Shown here in pieces: positions 6,679 to 9,329 of a stretch of 9,329 nt of DNA (position 1 is its first letter; the number at the start of each line of letters is the position of its first letter). The stretch covers positions 1 through 9,329 of the forward strand of contig JALTMS010000685.1 in NCBI GenBank assembly GCA_027001345.1. The letters run 5' to 3'. This DNA comes from Acidobacteriota bacterium (GTDB lineage Bacteria > Acidobacteriota > Polarisedimenticolia > J045). The notes under the pieces are model-generated. The model was not told where the DNA came from and ran no database searches. It worked only from the letters and a program-made list of their open reading frames with translations. A program made the position numbers and the translations under genes.

Positions 6679-7754
6679 GGCTGCACCTCCACGGGGGTTC
6701 CGTCAGCCAGCGGGCCGGGAATACCGAGTACGACCTGCATACCCTCGCCCAGCCCGGAAAGGATTTCCACGCGCTGCCCTTCGATCGTCGCGCCGGTGGT
6801 CACCGCACGCGTGCGAGCCTGTCCCTGGTCATCGCGCACCACCACCAGTTCGAGCCCACCCCGGCGATGCACCGCCGCCGCATCGATCACCAGCGTCTCG
6901 CTGACCTCACCCGGCAACCACGCCCGACCCGAAATGCCGGACGGCACGGTCAGGGCCTCGAGACCGAGCTTGACGGTGAAGGTGTGGGTGGCGGGATCCG
7001 CAGCGGGCAGGATCTCGTCCACCACACCCTGGACGGTGCCCAGATCGGGACGGGAGTCGAAGCTCAGCGGCAGACGGTCGCCGAGCTGAACTCGGGGAAT
7101 ATCCGTCTCCCGGACGTTGACCCAGAGCTGGGATCCGGTCAGCGACTCGACGCGCACCAGCGGCCGACCCGGTGCCGCCAGATCCCCCACCTCCACCAGG
7201 GTATCGACCACCCGGGCATCGAAGGGGGCGCGGATCACGGCATCCTGGGCGACGGTCTGAGCGGCCTTGACGGCGCCTCGAGCCTGTTCGACGGCCCCCT
7301 GAGCCTGTTCGAAGTGCATCCGCGCGATGTCCAGTTCGACGTCGGAAGCCGCCTTCTTGGCATGCAGACTCTCGAAGCGGCGGAAGTTCTTCTCGGCCAT
7401 CGCCAGGGCGGCCTCAGCCTGGGCCAGAGCCCCCTGGGCCTGAGCCACCTGCCCCTCGATGGCCTGGGGCTGAATGGTGATCAGCTCCTGGCCCTTGCGC
7501 ACACGCTGGCCGGCATCGACCGCGACCTTCACCACCGGGCCGACCACCCGACCCGAGAGAAAGGATTGCCGGCCGGGCTGCACCAGGCCGTAGACCTCGA
7601 TCGGATCCTGGCGACTGAGACGTTCGACCGGAGCGACCCGGGCCTGGACCGGCTCGAAGGTGGCCTCCGCCCTTTCGGGGGTCGTCTTGCCGCAGCCGGC
7701 CAGGGCGGCGACAGCGAAAGCGAGGCTGAAGGTGACAACGCTGCGGGTAGTCAT
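6675..7754 (-). CDS. Periplasmic adaptor (membrane fusion) lipoprotein of RND pump
   Basis: This 359-aa HlyD/AcrA-family adaptor links the RND permease to the outer-membrane channel. A signal peptide ends in the lipobox LAGC (residues 18-21), so Cys21 should be lipidated. Residue +2 is Gly, not the Asp seen in AcrA. The first lipoyl half-motif is about 66-95 ('GRVVGPVVKVAVDAGQRVRKGQ'). An Ala/Gln-rich alpha-helical hairpin spans about 97-170. The second lipoyl half is about 171-204 ('AVIRAPFDARVVDTLVEVGD'), followed by a beta-barrel (about 208-270) and a membrane-proximal domain to the end. The chosen ATG (7752-7754) has GGAGG 6-7 nt upstream and overlaps the TolC-like stop as ATGA. A TTG two codons upstream would directly abut the ribosome site and is unlikely. 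It is the middle gene of the efflux operon. Confidence 0.93.
   Translation of the reverse strand: MTTRSVVTFSLAFAVAALAGCGKTTPERAEATFEPVQARVAPVERLSRQDPIEVYGLVQPGRQSFLSGRVVGPVVKVAVDAGQRVRKGQELITIQPQAIEGQVAQAQGALAQAEAALAMAEKNFRRFESLHAKKAASDVELDIARMHFEQAQGAVEQARGAVKAAQTVAQDAVIRAPFDARVVDTLVEVGDLAAPGRPLVRVESLTGSQLWVNVRETDIPRVQLGDRLPLSFDSRPDLGTVQGVVDEILPAADPATHTFTVKLGLEALTVPSGISGRAWLPGEVSETLVIDAAAVHRRGGLELVVVRDDQGQARTRAVTTGATIEGQRVEILSGLGEGMQVVLGIPGPLADGTPVEVQP
6686..6690 (-). promoter_or_regulatory. Shine-Dalgarno of the RND permease gene
   Basis: GGAGG on the minus strand lies 7 nt before the ATG at 6678, inside the end of the adaptor gene. It supports Met1 over the later in-frame Met16. Confidence 0.7.
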
Positions 7755-9109
7755 CGGCAATCCTCCGAAAGTTGCTCGGCTTCGATCAGGGAACGCCCCG
7801 ACGCATAGAGCAGTCGGTAGGTGGCCAGCGCCGTGTCGTAGCGGGCTACCAGCTCGCGCACCGAGGCCTCGCGAAGCTGGGTCTCGGCGTCGAGCAGGTC
7901 GATCATCTTGTCCAGACCCTGGCGAAAGCGCTCCTCACGCACCCGCAGGGACTCTTCCGCCGCTGCCAGCGCAGCCAGTGCCGTCTGGCGGCGGGCACGG
8001 GCCGTGCCCAGCTCCTGCCAGGCCTGGCGCACCTGGAGCGTGATGCCTTGCTCGAAACGTTCGACGTTGGATTCCCAGGCCGAAGCCTGGTGACGGGCGG
8101 CCGCCCGAGCCGCCTTGTCGGCACCACCGCGGAAGAGGTTGATCCGCGCGACCCCCATCAGCGTCGTGGACTTGCCGTGACTGCCGAAGGCCACGTCGTC
8201 GTACCACTCGTAGCGCCCGATCAGCGCCACTTCGGGACGGTAGGCGGCAGTGGCCGCCTTGACCTCGAGCCTGCCGGCCTCGAGCTTGCGCCGAGCCGCG
8301 CCGAGGTCCCGCCGGGCATCGAGGGCACGCTGGATCCACTCTTCCACGTCGCCGTCCACCGGTGGCGGCGGTGGGACCGGAGCCAGCTCGTGAGGTGTGG
8401 ACTGGGGCAGGCCCATGTGGAAATTCAGCGCCGCCGAGGCCAGCTCTGCGCCGCTGCGGGCCTGTTCGACCAGCTCATCCATCTTGGCCAGGTAGACCCG
8501 CGCCTTGAGCACTTCCGCCTCGACGATCAGCCCCTCGGCCGCGTAGTTCTCCGCCAGCGCCACGTGCTCGGCGGTGGTCTCCCGAGCCTTCTCGAGCAGG
8601 CCCAGGTACTCCCGTGCCTTGGCCAGGTTGGTGTAGGCGGTGACCGTCTCGAAGGTCACCTCTTCGAGAGTGTGCCGACGGCCCAGTTCCTCGGCATCGC
8701 TGGCCAGAGACGCCTGGGAGATCCGCGCGGAGAGCTTCCCGCCGGTGTAGACCGGCTGGACCACCTCCAGGCGCGAGATCCAGGTGGTCAGGGGATCCGG
8801 GTCGTTGGGGTCCGAACCGAAGAAGGCCTGCATGTCGAAGCGCTCTTGATTGAGCTGCAGCGCGAAGCTCTCGGCCGGACTGTCGGTCCGATAGTAGACC
8901 TCGGAAACATCGACCTGGGGCAAGCGGTGGGCGCGAGCCTGGCGTGCGCGCGCGGTGGCAGCCCTGGCCGAGGCATCGGCGGCCGACACGGCGCGGCTGT
9001 TGGACAGCGCGGTGCAGGTGGCCCGGGAAAGCGTCAAGGGCTGCTCGGCGGCAAGGGTCCCACTGATGGTCAGCGCGGCGACGAGCAGCGCGGTCCACTG
9101 AACTGACAT
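7751..9109 (-). CDS. TolC-family outer-membrane efflux protein
   Basis: The protein is 452 aa with a signal peptide (about 1-21, hydrophobic 'ALLVAALTISGTLAA'). It carries two repeats of the outer-membrane efflux (OEP) domain, at about 24-235 and 255-445. Each repeat shows the expected long Ala/Glu/Arg-rich helices and a strand turn: 'VVQPVYTGGKLSARI' (116-130) in the first and 'ARINLFRGGADKA' (321-333) in the second. A Pro-rich linker (PVPPPPPVDG, 244-253) separates the halves. 'RQGLDKMIDLLDAETQL' (396-412) is the common final-helix signature. TolC homologues form trimers with a beta-barrel in the outer membrane and a helical tunnel in the periplasm. The start is placed at 9109 because AGGAGG lies 8 nt upstream and a signal peptide begins there. 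The frame stays open to 9271, but those 54 codons look non-coding. It is the first gene of the three-gene efflux operon. Confidence 0.94.
   Translation of the reverse strand: MSVQWTALLVAALTISGTLAAEQPLTLSRATCTALSNSRAVSAADASARAATARARQARAHRLPQVDVSEVYYRTDSPAESFALQLNQERFDMQAFFGSDPNDPDPLTTWISRLEVVQPVYTGGKLSARISQASLASDAEELGRRHTLEEVTFETVTAYTNLAKAREYLGLLEKARETTAEHVALAENYAAEGLIVEAEVLKARVYLAKMDELVEQARSGAELASAALNFHMGLPQSTPHELAPVPPPPPVDGDVEEWIQRALDARRDLGAARRKLEAGRLEVKAATAAYRPEVALIGRYEWYDDVAFGSHGKSTTLMGVARINLFRGGADKAARAAARHQASAWESNVERFEQGITLQVRQAWQELGTARARRQTALAALAAAEESLRVREERFRQGLDKMIDLLDAETQLREASVRELVARYDTALATYRLLYASGRSLIEAEQLSEDCR
7761..7766 (-). promoter_or_regulatory. Shine-Dalgarno of the adaptor gene
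   Basis: GGAGGA on the minus strand lies 6 nt before the ATG at 7754 and directly abuts the alternative TTG at 7760. This rules for the ATG. It lies inside the last codons of the TolC-like gene. Confidence 0.7.
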
Positions 9110-9117
9110 CGGCTCAA

Positions 9118-9123
9118 CCTCCT
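9118..9123 (-). promoter_or_regulatory. Shine-Dalgarno of the TolC-like gene
   Basis: AGGAGG on the minus strand lies 8 nt before the ATG at 9109. It sets the start and excludes the 54-codon upstream extension of the frame. A 6-bp hairpin directly precedes it. Confidence 0.75.
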
Positions 9124-9140
9124 GCCTGCCCGGAGCAGGC
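9124..9140 (-). promoter_or_regulatory. Perfect 6-bp dyad next to the ribosome site of the efflux operon
   Basis: The arms GCCTGC (9124-9129) and GCAGGC (9135-9140) are perfect inverted repeats around a 5-nt loop. In the RNA of the efflux operon this hairpin would end at the base just 5' of the AGGAGG ribosome site. It could affect translation or be an operator half-site pair. With no T-tract it is not a normal intrinsic terminator. Function is unproven. Confidence 0.4.
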
Positions 9141-9201
9141 GACGACGTTGGGGAGCGCTTGCTCGATGCCCCCCCGACGGGAACGAGAAGTCTAGCGCGC
9201 C

Positions 9202-9274
9202 CAGCCATCGTGCGGGGGGACGTTCTGGTTCCCCCCCAGGGATGCAATCCCCGCCAGTGGGATACAGCCATCGT
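9202..9274. repeat. 10-bp direct repeat flanking a GC dyad
   Basis: CAGCCATCGT occurs at 9202-9211 and again at 9265-9274, 63 bp apart (about six helical turns), on either side of the dyad at 9214-9236. This could be a pair of regulator sites upstream of the pump operon, or chance in a GC-rich spacer. Confidence 0.3.
9214..9236. promoter_or_regulatory. G/C-run dyad upstream of the efflux operon
   Basis: GGGGGGA (9214-9220) and TCCCCCC (9230-9236) form a perfect 7-bp inverted repeat with a 9-nt loop, about 105 bp before the TolC-like start. A competing short dyad, CTGG (9225-9228) with CCAG (9236-9239), overlaps its right arm, so the two folds exclude each other. It may be an operator, a leader hairpin or a simple consequence of homopolymer runs. 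Confidence 0.35.
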
Positions 9275-9329
9275 CCCCGCCGACGGAAGGCAGGTGCCAG
9301 AGAGCCGGCCCCCTCGACCTCCCGCCAGG

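Larger units (their letters stand above)
9110..9329. other. Non-coding upstream region of the efflux operon
   Basis: About 220 bases up to the window end contain no convincing gene. The frame of the TolC-like gene stays open to 9271 but with unlikely protein content. The region holds C- and G-runs, two strong dyads and a 10-bp direct repeat, so the promoter and regulator sites of the pump operon probably lie here. No good sigma-70 promoter is visible: the best -10-like hexamer on the minus strand, TAGACT near 9188-9193, matches only four of six bases and lacks a good -35 partner. Confidence 0.5.

Noticed and set aside
4702..7089. A 795-codon open frame on the + strand
   Set aside because: It lies fully antisense to the RND permease and adaptor, and its translation is a His/Gln/Gly/Asp/Arg-rich composition typical of the reverse strand of GC-rich genes. 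It has no recognisable domain.
7258..7470. Repeat-like stretch of similar short words
   Set aside because: This is the Ala/Gln/Glu-rich coiled-coil hairpin of the adaptor protein; the similarity comes from coding composition, not a DNA repeat.
7772..9106. A 444-codon open frame on the + strand
   Set aside because: It is antisense to the TolC-like gene, which has clear OEP motifs and a signal peptide; the frame is a GC-bias shadow.
9110..9271. 54-codon N-terminal extension of the TolC-like protein
   Set aside because: It precedes a clear signal peptide, lacks a ribosome site at its start and covers the dyad-rich leader.

Overview
The window is high-GC, densely coding DNA from a Gram-negative (diderm) bacterium. 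The evidence for two membranes is a TolC-type outer-membrane channel with a signal peptide, a lipoprotein adaptor and an RND pump, plus a YcjF-type (DUF697) membrane protein. Strong GC bias at third codon positions and C/G homopolymers in the spacers fit an uncultured soil or sediment lineage such as Acidobacteriota, but the sequence does not settle the phylum. There are no RNA genes, insertion sequences, phage genes or CRISPR repeats.

Left half (1-3357, + strand): four tightly packed co-directional genes. The first is the 3' end of an exported protein with an invasin-like Ig (Big_1) domain followed by a cohesin-like beta domain. Its stop overlaps the start of a PlsC-type acyltransferase (ATGA). 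The PlsC gene overlaps an acyl-transfer GNAT of the FeeM / OlsB / autoinducer-synthase type. After a 20-nt gap comes a 357-aa YcjF-type membrane protein that starts with TTG. The spacing implies one transcript. The PlsC plus acyl-GNAT pair resembles the two-step logic of ornithine-lipid or N-acyl amino acid synthesis, although the product is unknown.

Right half (9109-3388, - strand): a complete tripartite efflux operon in the order outer-membrane factor, periplasmic adaptor lipoprotein, RND permease. The genes are joined by two 4-nt ATGA overlaps, and each has a good Shine-Dalgarno. The pump is of the AcrB/HAE (drug/amphiphile) type rather than the CzcA heavy-metal type, because TM4 carries the VDDAIVVVEN motif. 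Protons drive the pump, the adaptor bridges the periplasm, and the TolC-like trimer forms the exit duct.

The two gene sets converge at 3358-3387 with only 30 nt between stops and no obvious terminator. The region upstream of the efflux operon (9110-9329) has no convincing gene but contains two GC-rich dyads and a 10-bp direct repeat, so it is the likely promoter/leader. No wholly new system is evident. The most unusual elements are the acyltransferase pair coupled to a surface-type protein, a Glu in place of the usual Asp in the PlsC HX4D motif, an Arg replacing the AcrB Lys940 equivalent, and the structured leader of the pump operon.
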